A stretch of 64,000 bases of DNA. Source: Enteractinococcus helveticum. Its GTDB lineage: Bacteria > Actinomycetota > Actinomycetes > Actinomycetales > Micrococcaceae. The stretch lies in contig NZ_LXEY01000014.1 in the NCBI RefSeq assembly GCF_001657475.1, positions 1-64,000 on the forward strand, written 5' to 3'. Positions 35,041 to 44,469 of this stretch are shown piece by piece. The position numbers were made by a program, and so were the translations under genes. Within the stretch, counting starts at the first letter, position 1. The number at the start of each line of letters is the position of its first letter. The notes under the pieces were generated by a model. That model was given only the letters and a program-made list of their open reading frames with translations, was not told the origin of the DNA and searched no databases.

Positions 35041-35301
35041 ATGCTCAAACTACTCACGACAGTTTATGGAATATTAACGACGATAGCGCTCGCCTTGGGG
35101 CTTGTCGTAGCGCTAGTATTTTTAGCTGCGCTCATCGCAGGGGATGGAGATTGGGCCATACTCGCTGGCGACATCATGATCTGGGGGATCGTATTGGCTG
35201 CCATAGCGATGGCAGGTGGCATGATCTATATTTATGCCACTGGCAGCCATAGTTTAATGATGGAATCCCCTTCGAAAAAGCGAGAAAAGGAACAGGACTA
35301 A
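35041..35301 (+). CDS. Small two-helix membrane protein next to TRAP permease
   Basis: A protein of 86 residues with two hydrophobic segments (IALALGLVVALVFLAALIAG and MIWGIVLAAIAMAGGMIYIY) and a charged C-terminal tail (KKREKEQD). No family is recognised. It starts 12 bases after the permease stop and ends before a strong terminator, so it is co-transcribed. It may take the place of the small DctQ subunit, which normally has four helices; that is a guess from position. Confidence 0.6.
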   Translation: MLKLLTTVYGILTTIALALGLVVALVFLAALIAGDGDWAILAGDIMIWGIVLAAIAMAGGMIYIYATGSHSLMMESPSKKREKEQD

Positions 35302-35315
35302 AATAGCGAATGTCG

Positions 35316-35366
35316 TAAAACACTTGTGGCTGCGAACCTTCACGGTTCGCAGCCACAAGTGTTTTA
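35316..35366. terminator. Strong bidirectional terminator
   Basis: A perfect 23-bp stem (35316-35338 / 35344-35366) with a 5-base loop and A/T-rich outer ends (TAAAACACTTG...CAAGTGTTTTA). It separates the converging TAXI-like permease and DctP operons. Confidence 0.9.
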
Positions 35367-35380
35367 GGAGAGTAAAGGAA

Positions 35381-36517
35381 CTAGTTATTCTGTTCCTGCC
35401 ACTTGGAAGCACATTCGATACCAGCATCGACTGGGTTATCTGGTGATTCCAGGCTTTCGTAGGTCGAAACGTATTCGTCCAAGTAGGCTTCGGCGTCGTC
35501 GAAGTTGTAATCGGCCATGATGTCCAACCACGCGTCTTGGGCGCCTTCGGCAGCCAGTTCGCGCCATTCTTCAGTTTCGGCGTCGTCCCAGCTGTGGAAG
35601 CTTTCGACATCAGGGGAGTCGAGCATGCCCTGGCAGATGCCTTCGAGTTCACGGTTTGCGATTTCGATGGTGCGGCCTTCGTTGAATTCACGTGTGACGC
35701 CGTCAACGACTTCCTGCAGTTCTGGGGTCAGGGATTCGTAGGAGTCTTTATTCCACCACATGCCATAGGCGGTGTACTGGCCCAGACCTGGATCGGCCCA
35801 GTAGGGCAGCTGCTCAGTGACTTTGTAGTTCACAGCGAAGTCCAGGGAGGAGGCGACGGAGTCGATGACACCGCGCTGTAGAGATTCATAGGTTTCAGCA
35901 GCGGTAATCGCGTTAACGTTGACACCAGCGGCTTCAAGCGACTTCTGGGTCACCGGACCGGCGGCACGCGCCGAAAGGCCTTTGACGTCGTCGATAGATT
36001 CAACGGGTTCTTTCGAACCAATCAGCAGGGCGCCAACGGGCCAGGTGGAAATGTATTCCAGGTTGGCGGATTCCAGCTGGGCTTGGGCTGGTTCGTAGTT
36101 TTCGTGCACTTCGTACAGCGACTGCACTGCGGCCTGAATGTCGTTATTCAAGAAGGTGATCGACATGACCGACAGGGTCGGCAGCAGGTGCGGGGTGTAG
36201 TCGGTCACGGTGATACCGATGTCGGCGCGACCATCACGAACACAGTCGGCAACTTCGTTCATGGCACACAGGGCTTCGAAGCTGGTGCGCTCAAATGTGA
36301 TGGCACCATCGGAGGCCTCTTCAACGGCATCCATGTATTCTTCGGCGACCACGTGGTGCTGTGTGCCATCAAGGGCACCGTTGGCCAGGGTGAATTCGAA
36401 GGTTTCTTCGGCTCCGCCGCCTTCGACGACGCCGTCGCCGCACGCGCTGAGTGCCAGGGCACCGGCGGCAGCCAGTGCTGCGACCTTACCGAAGCGAGAT
36501 GTGAGTGATGTTTTCAT
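35381..36517 (-). CDS. dctP: TRAP transporter substrate-binding lipoprotein
   Basis: A DctP-type binding protein of 378 residues. The signal peptide ends in lipobox LALSAC. Family features: TLANGALDGTQHHVVAEEYM, DIGITVTDYTPHLLP, GLSARAAGPVTQKSLEAAGV (the conserved arginine region that binds the carboxylate) and ETYESLQRGVIDS. It delivers a carboxylic acid to the DctQM permease. Last gene of the dctQ-dctM-dctP operon, 16 bases after dctM, with AAAGGG before its ATG. Confidence 0.9.
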   Translation of the reverse strand: MKTSLTSRFGKVAALAAAGALALSACGDGVVEGGGAEETFEFTLANGALDGTQHHVVAEEYMDAVEEASDGAITFERTSFEALCAMNEVADCVRDGRADIGITVTDYTPHLLPTLSVMSITFLNNDIQAAVQSLYEVHENYEPAQAQLESANLEYISTWPVGALLIGSKEPVESIDDVKGLSARAAGPVTQKSLEAAGVNVNAITAAETYESLQRGVIDSVASSLDFAVNYKVTEQLPYWADPGLGQYTAYGMWWNKDSYESLTPELQEVVDGVTREFNEGRTIEIANRELEGICQGMLDSPDVESFHSWDDAETEEWRELAAEGAQDAWLDIMADYNFDDAEAYLDEYVSTYESLESPDNPVDAGIECASKWQEQNN

Positions 36518-36533
36518 TGGTTACGAACCCTTT

Positions 36534-37907
36534 CTAGTGTTGTACCAGGCTTGGGAGGAACAAGATGATGTCGGGGATGAAGAAGAAGATGCCGATCAGG
36601 ACCAGGTCGATCAGGAAGAAGGGCATGATGCCACGGAAGACGGTTTCGGATCGGATGCCGGTGGTGCCGGCCACGACGAAGGCGTTGATGCCCACCGGTG
36701 GGGTGACCATACCGATTTCGATGAACTTGACGATCAAAATTCCTAGCCAGATCGGATCGAACCCGAATTCCAGTGCGACCGGCAACAGTAAGGGTACCGA
36801 GATCATCAGCAGCGACAACGATTCCAGGACCATGCCCAGGGGAACCAGGCTCAACAGCAGGATGAGCATGACCATGGTGGGTGACATGTTCCAGGACAAC
36901 ACAGCGTCGGTGATCATGTTGGGCACGCGTGCGGCGATGAAGAACGCGGTGAGGATTCCGGATCCAATGACGATGAAAAATACCATTGCTGTGGTGGAAG
37001 CCGTGGATTCCAGGGCACCTTTAATGCCGGCGGCAATGCCCTTCCAACCTTCTTTACGCAATTCAAATAGCAGGATGAGCACGGCGGCAATCGCACCAAA
37101 GGCGGCCGATTCGGTCGCGGTGAAGATCCCGGAGTACATGCCACCCAGCACGATGGCAAATAGGATCACAACATAGACCAGTCCGCGCCATGGCAGTTTA
37201 GACAGGGGAGTCTGTTCTTTTTGTTGAGTGGCAATGTCGGTGGCTTGGCCCAGGGCGTCTTTGACGCTGGTGGCCTCCGAGACGATTTGGCCTTTTTGCT
37301 GCATTCGCCAGCCGGCAAACATGATCCACAACGCATAAGCAATCGCGGAGATGGCGCCGGGGACAATACCGGCAGCCAGCATTTCGGCCACGGAGACTTG
37401 GGCCAGGATGGCATAGAGCACCAGGAAGGTGGACGGTGGGATCATCGAGCCCAGGGTGCCAGCTACCGCTACCAGGGCGGTGGCCATCGAGGCGGGGTAG
37501 CCTGCGGCGCGCATTTCTCCCACCGACAACCGTGCCATAGTGGCTGCGGTACCAATGGAGGAACCCGACACTGCTGAGAAGCCGGCGGAGGCGGCTACCG
37601 TGGCGATACCCAGTCCACCGGGGAACCGTCCTAGGGCACGGTCGGCAATTTTGAAGACGTATTCCGCCACGTGGGCTCGCACCGCGAACATGCCCATGAG
37701 GATGAACATGGGAATAATGGTCAAAGAGAACGTGGCGGTTTGGGAAAACGGGATCGCCCCAAGTTCCAGTGTGGTGTGGTTGAACCCGCGCAACAATAAC
37801 AGGCCAATGGCCCCGGCAACTCCCAGGGATACGGCCACGGGCACCCGCAAGAGCAGCAGGGCCAGCATCAAGATTAAAACAACAGCGATTACTGCACCCA
37901 GTGTCAT
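36534..37907 (-). CDS. dctM: TRAP transporter large permease
   Basis: A protein of 457 residues with about 12 membrane helices. SAVSGSSIGTAATMARL and GTLGSMIPPSTFLVLYAILA are the two halves of the DctM motif set. The C-terminal half contains VGINAFVVAGTTGIRSE, also typical. The start overlaps the dctQ stop by 1 base (TGATG). It is the sodium-coupled channel of the transporter. Full length for the family. Confidence 0.92.
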   Translation of the reverse strand: MTLGAVIAVVLILMLALLLLRVPVAVSLGVAGAIGLLLLRGFNHTTLELGAIPFSQTATFSLTIIPMFILMGMFAVRAHVAEYVFKIADRALGRFPGGLGIATVAASAGFSAVSGSSIGTAATMARLSVGEMRAAGYPASMATALVAVAGTLGSMIPPSTFLVLYAILAQVSVAEMLAAGIVPGAISAIAYALWIMFAGWRMQQKGQIVSEATSVKDALGQATDIATQQKEQTPLSKLPWRGLVYVVILFAIVLGGMYSGIFTATESAAFGAIAAVLILLFELRKEGWKGIAAGIKGALESTASTTAMVFFIVIGSGILTAFFIAARVPNMITDAVLSWNMSPTMVMLILLLSLVPLGMVLESLSLLMISVPLLLPVALEFGFDPIWLGILIVKFIEIGMVTPPVGINAFVVAGTTGIRSETVFRGIMPFFLIDLVLIGIFFFIPDIILFLPSLVQH

Positions 37908-38512
37908 CAGTTGTGCTCTCCTTGGGTAGTGGGGCGGTCGGTTGTCGGCTTCTCGACCACCGGTGGTTGGGTTGCAACATCAGGTTGCAGTGTCTCGTCT
38001 GCCAGTGCTGCTTGGACCTCGTCAGCAAAGCCCATGGGCTCTTGACCCTTGAGCGTGCGCACCAGATTGACCACGGCCACCACAAATAACGAGATAATCC
38101 CGATGGTCAACACCCAACGCATCGGGTACATGGGCCACTGCACCAGCCCAAAGCGGGTTTCTTTGGACTCCCACGAGTCAATAGACCGCAGGATATTGGC
38201 ATAGCTCAGCCACGCCGTGTAGGCCGCGACGACCAGCCAGACAAAGATATTGGTGATTTTGGCCAACCGCGGTCCGAAACGGTCGGTCACCAGGGTGACG
38301 GCCACGTGTTCGCCATTAACTCCGGCCCAGGCCAGTCCAAAAGCCACGGCTGTGACCATCGCCGTTTCGGCGATTTCGATCATGCCGCCCAGCGATGCCC
38401 CAGTGGAGTTACGTACGAACACGTCAATCGCGATCGCAATAACCATCACCACAATGGCAACCGCTGACAACACGGCAAGCGTACGGGCTATACCGCGAAT
38501 CAGTTTTTCCAT
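37907..38512 (-). CDS. dctQ: TRAP transporter small permease
   Basis: A protein of 201 residues from ATG 38512, which follows GAAGGA by 8 bases; a start at 38551 has none. It has four membrane segments, including IARTLAVLSAVAIVVMVIAI and VLTIGIISLFVVAVVNLV. GLAWAGVNGEHVAVTLVTDR is the DctQ loop. The C-terminal tail of about 45 residues is polar and low-complexity (TQPPVVEKPTTDRPTTQ), longer than usual. First gene of the operon. Confidence 0.88.
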   Translation of the reverse strand: MEKLIRGIARTLAVLSAVAIVVMVIAIAIDVFVRNSTGASLGGMIEIAETAMVTAVAFGLAWAGVNGEHVAVTLVTDRFGPRLAKITNIFVWLVVAAYTAWLSYANILRSIDSWESKETRFGLVQWPMYPMRWVLTIGIISLFVVAVVNLVRTLKGQEPMGFADEVQAALADETLQPDVATQPPVVEKPTTDRPTTQGEHN

Positions 38513-39117
38513 GATGAATTTCCTTCGTGTGCTCGAGTCGTTCGTGCCCAAAAGACAAATCTGCAGGCGATCGTAGCTTGACGCACAATATGCAGTGAGT
38601 TATTCCACAGTAAACCTGAGACTTGAGAAATCATATACGAAACCGAACGGTCATGCAGCCGCGGTCACCTTTGTGGACCCTGATTTCGGTTCTCGATCTT
38701 CCAAGTCAGTCTAAATGAGCTGCCGTGACGGGGTCCATACGATGGTGAGGCCCAGGCCGTTATCGACTAGATCTGCACCACGGTGCGGCTTCGGCTCAGT
38801 CACAGTTGTCCGTGTTGTTGAAAGCTTCAATTATTTATAAATCCATGTTTTCTGTCAGCATAAGTCCGCCAAGTGTCATATTTCGTGCGCCAACTGGAAA
38901 GCGTCGTCGCAACAAGTTTTCGATCCAGATTTTCCCGGCACTGCAGCCCGCTGAGTCTCGCGTGACGCAGCTCATTCGTAATCCACTGGGGTGCGCTGCG
39001 GTTTGGTAAACTCTGGTTGTAACTGTTCTCGGCCCAAAACTTTCGTGCTTTCGGGTGCGAGAACCTTTCTATGTTGTGGGTCGGTAGAACGCCGTCCCCT
39101 TGGGAGAGATGAATTTT
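38513..39117. other. Non-coding region before purA with a probable promoter
   Basis: About 600 bases without a convincing gene. An extended -10 element TG-G-TAAACT (39004-39012) lies about 105 bases ahead of purA and is the best promoter candidate. Nothing else was recognised; the leader of ~100 bases between it and purA shows no clear fold. Confidence 0.45.
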
Positions 39118-40410
39118 ATGCCAGCAATCGCAATCGTGGGAGCCCAATGGGGCGACGAGGGCAAAGGCAAAGCAACGGACCTGCTCGGTGGGCGGGTTGA
39201 TTATGTGGTCAAACCCAATGGCGGAAACAACGCCGGGCACACCGTCGTCGTCAACGGCGAGAAGTTTGAACTGAAACTGCTGCCCGCCGGTATCCTGTCG
39301 CCACAAGCTATTTCCGTGATTGGTAACGGAGTAGTCATCAACCTTGAAGCCCTCTTTGAAGAAATTGACGGCCTCGAAGCCCGTGGTCACGACACCTCGC
39401 ACCTGCGAATTTCAGCGAATGCACACCTGGTGGCCCCGTATCACCAGACCCTCGACAAGGTCACCGAGCGATTCTTAGGTAAACGCGCCATCGGGACTAC
39501 CGGTCGCGGCATTGGCCCGACCTACCAGGATAAGGTTGCGCGCCTGGGCATCCGCGTCCAGGACCTCTATGACGAGTCGATCCTGCGCCAGAAGATTGAA
39601 GGTGCCCTGCGCCAGAAGAACGAACTGCTGGTCAAGCTCTACAACCGCCGCGCGTTCACCGTCGATGAGATCGTGGATTACTTCATGATCTACGCCGACC
39701 GTCTGCGCCCTATGGTCGTTGATTCGGTGCAAATGCTCAACGAGGCCCTCGACGAGGACAAGGTCGTACTCATGGAAGGCGGCCAGGCCACGTTCCTCGA
39801 CGTCGACCACGGCACCTACCCGTTTGTCACCTCTTCGAACCCGACCGCAGGCGGTGCCTCCGTCGGCGCTGGTATCGGGCCAACCCGCTTCACCCGCACC
39901 ATTGGGATCGTCAAGGCATACACCACCCGCGTTGGTGCAGGTCCGTTCCCAACAGAACTCTTCGACGAGATGGGCGAACAGCTGCGCACCACCGGTGGCG
40001 AATTCGGTGTGAACACCGGCCGTCCGCGCCGCACCGGCTGGTACGACGCCGTCATGGCCCGCCACGCTGCGATGATCAACGGCTTCACCGACTACTTCGT
40101 CACGAAACTGGATGTGCTGACCGGCATCAGCCAAATCCCGGTCTGTGTTGCCTACGACGTCGATGGTGTTCGCCACGACTCAATGCCGATGACGCAAACC
40201 GAGTTCCACCACGCCAAGCCGATTTATGAATACTTCCCCGGCTGGGAAGAAGACATTTCTGGTTGCCGAACCCTCGAGGACCTGCCAGAAAACGCACGCA
40301 ACTACATCGCCAAGCTCGAAGAGCTGGCCGGTGTGCGCATTTCCGGTGTGGGCGTTGGCCCGGGCCGCGATGAAGTTATCCAAATTCGCGATCTGATTTA
40401 CGAAGACTAA
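39118..40410 (+). CDS. purA: Adenylosuccinate synthase
   Basis: A protein of 430 residues. It makes adenylosuccinate from IMP and aspartate with GTP, the first step to AMP. The P-loop GDEGKGK lies at residues 12-18 with catalytic Asp13, and His41 in [36 protein letters not shown] and the GTP/Asp loop are present. ATG 39118 is preferred over two upstream ATGs in the same frame, as GGGAGAG then has proper spacing. thrC follows after 5 bases, so the two are co-transcribed. Confidence 0.97.
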   Translation: MPAIAIVGAQWGDEGKGKATDLLGGRVDYVVKPNGGNNAGHTVVVNGEKFELKLLPAGILSPQAISVIGNGVVINLEALFEEIDGLEARGHDTSHLRISANAHLVAPYHQTLDKVTERFLGKRAIGTTGRGIGPTYQDKVARLGIRVQDLYDESILRQKIEGALRQKNELLVKLYNRRAFTVDEIVDYFMIYADRLRPMVVDSVQMLNEALDEDKVVLMEGGQATFLDVDHGTYPFVTSSNPTAGGASVGAGIGPTRFTRTIGIVKAYTTRVGAGPFPTELFDEMGEQLRTTGGEFGVNTGRPRRTGWYDAVMARHAAMINGFTDYFVTKLDVLTGISQIPVCVAYDVDGVRHDSMPMTQTEFHHAKPIYEYFPGWEEDISGCRTLEDLPENARNYIAKLEELAGVRISGVGVGPGRDEVIQIRDLIYED

Positions 40411-40415
40411 CGCTT

Positions 40416-41837
40416 ATGCAATATGTATCCACTCGCGGCGGCATGGCGCCGTCGAACTTTTCCGATGTCTTACTTGAAGGCCTGGCTCCCGACGGCGGCC
40501 TAGTCGTCCCGGTTGAGATTCCAACCGTTGACGCGGCCACGATCGAATCCTGGCGCGAGCTAACTTACCCGCAGCTGGCCACCGAAGTAATCGGTCTGTA
40601 CTGGACTGACATCCCACGTGAAGACTTAGCAGAACTGTGCCAGGCCGCCTACGGGGACCAGTTCAATGCCGACGACGTCGTTCCGCTGACCCCAATCGAT
40701 CAGATGGCCGCTTTAGTGGACCTGTCGCAGGGCCCAACGCTGGCCTTTAAAGATATGGCCATGCAGTTTCTAGGTGAAGCGCTGCCGTATGTGCTGAAAC
40801 AGCGCGACCAGACCCTGAACATTCTGGGCGCCACCTCCGGTGACACCGGTTCTGCTGCCGAGTACGCGTTCCGGTCCAAACCGAACATCGGTGTGTTCAT
40901 GCTGTCGCCCAAGGGCCGCATGTCGCAGTTCCAGCGCGCCCAGATGTACACCCTGACCGATGACAACATTCACAACATTGTCATCGACGGAGTATTCGAC
41001 GACGCGCAGAACTTGGTGAAAGAACTCAACGGTGATTTGGACTTCAAAGCCAAGCACTCACTGGGCACCGTCAACTCGATCAACCTGGGCCGGCTCATTG
41101 CCCAGTCGGTCTACTACTTCTGGGCCTGGCTGCGTGTGACCACCGGTATTCCTGCCGACCAGCGCGAAGGTTTCAGCGTGTCTTTTGCTGTGCCATCGGG
41201 TAACTTCGGCAATGTCTTCTCCGGTCAACTGGCCCGTCAGATGGGGCTACCCATCGATACTCTGGTGCTGGCCACCAACGAAAACAACGTGCTGGATGAA
41301 TTCTTCCGGTCCGGTAAATACGAGCCACGCTCGGCTGCCAACACCCTGGCGACCTCATCGCCGTCGATGGATATTTCCAAGGCCTCCAACCTGGAACGCT
41401 TCATCTACCTGGTGCTCGGCCAAGATGCGCAGGCACTCGCTCAAGCGTGGGAACAGCTGGATTCAAACGGCACCTTGGATCTGTCCGAACATCAGCCACG
41501 CTTCCAGCAGGAATTCGGCATGGTTTCGGGAACCTCGACCCACGAGGACCGGGTTGCCACGATTCGTGCAACCTACGAGAAATCCAAAGTGGTCATCGAC
41601 CCGCACACCGCCGACGGCGTCACCGTGGCGCGTGGCTACCAGAAACCCAACCAGCCAATGCTGGTATTAGAAACGGCCAAGCCCGAGAAATTCACCGACA
41701 TCGTCAACGAAGCCCTCGGTTTTGAACCAGAACTACTGCCTGAATACGCCAAGCTCCTGGAGCTCGGGCAGCACACCGTGGAGCTGGGTACCGAGGCTCA
41801 GGCGCTTCGCGAATACATCGCGCTGCACTACGTCTAA
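40416..41837 (+). CDS. thrC: Threonine synthase
   Basis: A protein of 473 residues, the long (E. coli/yeast-like) form of threonine synthase. It converts O-phosphohomoserine to threonine using PLP. Start YVSTRGGMAPSNFSDVLLEG; PLP lysine Lys112 in TLAFKDMAMQ; phosphate site ATSGDTGSAA; and VPSGNFGNVFSG. It begins 5 bases after purA with no separate ribosome site, so translation is probably coupled. Pairing of purA with thrC is unusual for an operon, but both are housekeeping genes. Confidence 0.95.
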   Translation: MQYVSTRGGMAPSNFSDVLLEGLAPDGGLVVPVEIPTVDAATIESWRELTYPQLATEVIGLYWTDIPREDLAELCQAAYGDQFNADDVVPLTPIDQMAALVDLSQGPTLAFKDMAMQFLGEALPYVLKQRDQTLNILGATSGDTGSAAEYAFRSKPNIGVFMLSPKGRMSQFQRAQMYTLTDDNIHNIVIDGVFDDAQNLVKELNGDLDFKAKHSLGTVNSINLGRLIAQSVYYFWAWLRVTTGIPADQREGFSVSFAVPSGNFGNVFSGQLARQMGLPIDTLVLATNENNVLDEFFRSGKYEPRSAANTLATSSPSMDISKASNLERFIYLVLGQDAQALAQAWEQLDSNGTLDLSEHQPRFQQEFGMVSGTSTHEDRVATIRATYEKSKVVIDPHTADGVTVARGYQKPNQPMLVLETAKPEKFTDIVNEALGFEPELLPEYAKLLELGQHTVELGTEAQALREYIALHYV

Positions 41838-41900
41838 GTTCAGTTCTCAGGGTTTCAGCAGGGAATTATCACACGTTCTCAAGGCTGATATGTTTACCTT

Positions 41901-41923
41901 TAACTACCTCAAGGTGTGAGTGA
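41901..41923 (+). repeat. Repeat unit copy 1 (possible small RNA 5' part)
   Basis: TAACTACCTC directly followed by AAGGTGTGAGTGA; the same sequence with a 3-base insertion recurs at 42050-42075. Each copy is followed within about 6-8 bases by a strong hairpin. Confidence 0.6.
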
Positions 41924-41928
41924 ATAGT

Positions 41929-41970
41929 GAACGCCCCGGTCGGAAGCGCAAGTTTCCGGCCGGGGCGTTC
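41929..41970 (+). terminator. Terminator after thrC / first repeat unit
   Basis: An 11-bp stem GAACGCCCCGG (41929-41939) / CCGGGGCGTTC (41960-41970), followed by TGCTTTTGC. Confidence 0.75.
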
Positions 41971-42041
41971 TGCTTTTGCAAGCTCTGCAGAATTTGGAGG
42001 GAATTTACAGGAATTCTCAAGTATTTCCCAGGGTAAGTAGC

Positions 42042-42117
42042 TATAGTAGTAACTACCTCTTCAAGGTGTGAGTGATGAGTGTCAGGGCCCCCAGTTTTAT
42101 GGGGGCCCTGGTTTTTT
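42042..42117 (+). ncRNA. Candidate small RNA (second repeat unit with own promoter-like -10 and terminator)
   Basis: TATAGT at 42042-42047 is an excellent -10 hexamer; a -35 is not clear. Next comes repeat copy 2 (42050-42075: TAACTACCTC, TTC, AAGGTGTGAGTGA), then a 10-bp stem CAGGGCCCCC (42083-42092) / GGGGGCCCTG (42101-42110) followed by GTTTTTTT. The transcript would be about 60 bases. No reading frame is present. It could equally be a duplicated thrC tail. The terminator also serves the converging MFS gene. Confidence 0.4.
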
Positions 42118-43400
42118 TAATATGAACCTCCGCCAAGAGCCGTTTGCTCTTGCCTGGTATGAGCACCAGCTGGTGGAGCATCCGGTTGGCGAGTGAGGTA
42201 AAACGTTGCGACGATGCCGATCAGGCTGCATGAGCACGTGACCCACCAGGAGGCCTCCCATGTGCCGGTTGCAGTGACGACCCATGCTAAGGCGGCAGGT
42301 CCAAAGAAATTGCCTACATTGAAGATCTGCTGCATCAAACCAATGACAGCGGCCACCGAACCCTCCTGCGGCGCGAGGTCAACCGCCATCCGAGTCAATA
42401 ATGCTGGGATCGTGCCGCCTATCATCGAAAAAGCAATCGCGCACGCCAGCTGTCCGGCGAAGCCCAGGGGATTGGCAGCCCAATCAAGTGCAAAGAACGA
42501 GATCGATGACATCGACATCACCAGAAACGTGACGTTGATGATGTGGCGTGGCCGAAAACCTCTGTTGAGTAAAGTGGCAACCATTAAAGCGCCAAGAATA
42601 TTTACTCCGCCCACCAGGGCGGACAGCAGCGCGGCGGGTAACCGGTCCACATCGACGGCGACGAAGACCGTCGGTAAGAATCCCATCACCGCCATCCATT
42701 GCAACGTGTAAGACGCAAAGGCCAGTCCGGCCACCCAGGGGCGCCACGTACGCACCGTATTGAGAATCCGGCTAAAGGAGCCTCGAAGAGGCTTATCGTC
42801 TGGTAGCGGTGGATCCGCTTCTGTAAAACGTGCGACCAGTACGAGGAGCACGATCGTGACAGCCGCCATCACCACCCACAGTACCCGCCAGCTGACGAGC
42901 TCCAGAAGGAGACCTCCGCCGGCGAAGCCTATCACCGTGGCGGTGCCCTGGAATGCGCCCCAAGAAGACAGGGCAATGTTGAGTTGAGCGGGGTGGCAAA
43001 TGCGCCGGATCAGTGCTGGTGCCAAGACCGTGCACAGCAGAAATCCGATTCCCTCGATAGCCCGAAAAACCATCATGAAGTGCGTCGACGAGGTGGTGGC
43101 ACCTAAACACGAGCCTATCGCGAGCAGTAGCAGGCCTAGCATGATCAAGCGGCGTAGACCGGCGAGTTCTCCGCCCCAGGCTACGAAAAGACCACCGACC
43201 ATGCTGGCCAGCTGAATAATCCCGACTAACATGCCTGCAGTTATCAAACTCATGCCAAGTTCTGCCTCAAGCAGCGGCAATGCAACGGGTAGTTTCCAAA
43301 TGTGGGCAGCGGCAACGACTCCCACTGCTACTACAGTGACCCAGGCGCGGGTCGTAGGCAGGGTGGGTGACGAGACCTGGTGTTCGGACGATTGTGTCAC
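42117..43400 (-). CDS. MFS transporter
   Basis: A major facilitator carrier of 427 residues from GTG 43400, chosen because AAAAGGAG lies 7 bases upstream; the longer frame has no such site. About 12 membrane helices: WVTVVAVGVVAAAHIWKLPV, MLVGIIQLASMVGGLFVAWG and so on. FRAIEGIGFLLCTVLAPALI is the motif in helix 4-5. It resembles CynX/NimT-like carriers for organic anions. It is divergent from an IclR regulator with an IclR-box-like palindrome (43465-43481) between them, so it probably carries the substrate of the P450 pathway. Confidence 0.87.
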   Translation of the reverse strand: MTQSSEHQVSSPTLPTTRAWVTVVAVGVVAAAHIWKLPVALPLLEAELGMSLITAGMLVGIIQLASMVGGLFVAWGGELAGLRRLIMLGLLLLAIGSCLGATTSSTHFMMVFRAIEGIGFLLCTVLAPALIRRICHPAQLNIALSSWGAFQGTATVIGFAGGGLLLELVSWRVLWVVMAAVTIVLLVLVARFTEADPPLPDDKPLRGSFSRILNTVRTWRPWVAGLAFASYTLQWMAVMGFLPTVFVAVDVDRLPAALLSALVGGVNILGALMVATLLNRGFRPRHIINVTFLVMSMSSISFFALDWAANPLGFAGQLACAIAFSMIGGTIPALLTRMAVDLAPQEGSVAAVIGLMQQIFNVGNFFGPAALAWVVTATGTWEASWWVTCSCSLIGIVATFYLTRQPDAPPAGAHTRQEQTALGGGSY

Positions 43401-43464
43401 AACTGGGCTCCTTTTGGCTTCCGTCCTTGAGTTTGCCTGGATCTCTGCCCTGGGAGTGGATAAT

Positions 43465-43481
43465 TGTCCATCTAATGGAAA
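43465..43481. promoter_or_regulatory. IclR-type operator candidate 1
   Basis: TGTCCATCTAATGGAAA, between the divergent MFS and IclR genes. It is one of three related 17-base palindromes (also 44363 and 52321) with TCCAT/ATGGA half-sites. Confidence 0.65.
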
Positions 43482-43530
43482 GCTACTGGATGGCACCGTA
43501 CAATAAGGCGACGAATCGAAGGAGGGCATT

Positions 43531-44322
43531 ATGGCCAACCCGCGTCCACGGGAGCCGCGACGTCAATCGCAAGATGCGGCAACAAAAGCTGAAACGGTGA
43601 CCGCTCGTTCCTTGGCACTGCTAGCTGCCTTCAGTGCCGAACGCCCGCGATTGTCTTTGAGCGAGATGGCGCGCCGTGCAAACTTGCCTGTATCGACTGC
43701 TCACCGTCTCGTGGCCGAGCTCGTCGAGTGGGGTGCGGTAGAGCGAGTGCATAATGAATACGTTATTGGACAGCGGTTGTGGAAACTGGGGCTGTTGGCT
43801 CCGATACGTCAGAACATTGCAGAAATTGCTGCCCCGCATATGCAAGACGTCTTATTTGTGACGCATAATGTGGTGAATCTTTTTGTTTTGGAATCGTCGA
43901 AGGTGCTGCTGCTGGAGCGTATCTCCGGCACCAAGGTTGGGACCCCCTTTCGAAAGGTGGGTGACCCCCTGCCGCTTCATGCTTCAGCCGCCGGCAAGGT
44001 CATGTTGGCTTTTTCCCGACAGGATCTGATGTCGCAAGCCATCAACAACATGACCAGCCTGACCAAGTACACGATCACCTCTCCGGCCGCATTACAGGCC
44101 GCCGTCGCCGAAGTGAAAAGATCTGGCTATGCGATCTCGAGCCAGGAAACAGGATTAGACAATCACGCTGTGGCGGTACCGGTACTTGATGCGATGGGCT
44201 ATGCAGTTGCTGCGCTTGGTGTTGTCCACCAAAAAGCGCCCGCGATCGGATCTGTCGTCCCCGTCCTGCGCATTGCTGCCCGGGGGATAGCCCGCAGGCT
44301 TACTTCAGTTGAGCTATCGTAA
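43531..44322 (+). CDS. IclR-family transcriptional regulator
   Basis: A protein of 263 residues. The winged helix covers about 20-85: ARSLALLAAFSAERPRLSLS then EMARRANLPVSTAHRLVAEL. The IclR effector domain follows: LLERISGTKVGTPFRKVGDP, LPLHASAAGKVMLAF, and GYAISSQETGLDNHAVAVPV. A strong GAAGGAGGG precedes the ATG. It is divergent from the MFS gene and upstream of the reductase-P450 operon. It is the obvious regulator of the three promoters carrying the shared palindrome, probably with an aromatic acid as effector. Confidence 0.92.
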   Translation: MANPRPREPRRQSQDAATKAETVTARSLALLAAFSAERPRLSLSEMARRANLPVSTAHRLVAELVEWGAVERVHNEYVIGQRLWKLGLLAPIRQNIAEIAAPHMQDVLFVTHNVVNLFVLESSKVLLLERISGTKVGTPFRKVGDPLPLHASAAGKVMLAFSRQDLMSQAINNMTSLTKYTITSPAALQAAVAEVKRSGYAISSQETGLDNHAVAVPVLDAMGYAVAALGVVHQKAPAIGSVVPVLRIAARGIARRLTSVELS

Positions 44323-44362
44323 AGCAACTCAGCCCCGAGCGTCATAGCAACACGAAAGTTTT

Positions 44363-44379
44363 TTTCCATTGGATGGAAA
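44363..44379. promoter_or_regulatory. IclR-type operator candidate 2
   Basis: TTTCCATTGGATGGAAA, an almost perfect palindrome, 90 bases ahead of the reductase-P450 operon. Confidence 0.7.
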
Positions 44380-44469
44380 GCAGTTCTTCCTGTGATATGC
44401 ACTACTCTTAGCCTGGGTGTAACCCAAGCCCGCTTAGCCGTGGCCCTTCCAACAACAAGGAGCTAACGC

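Noticed and set aside
38827-39402. A 191-residue minus-strand frame before purA
   Set aside because: It overlaps the purA start antisense, with no family resemblance.
39475-40176. A 233-residue frame antisense to purA
   Set aside because: High-GC antisense shadow; His/Val/Asp-rich artefact of purA codon use.
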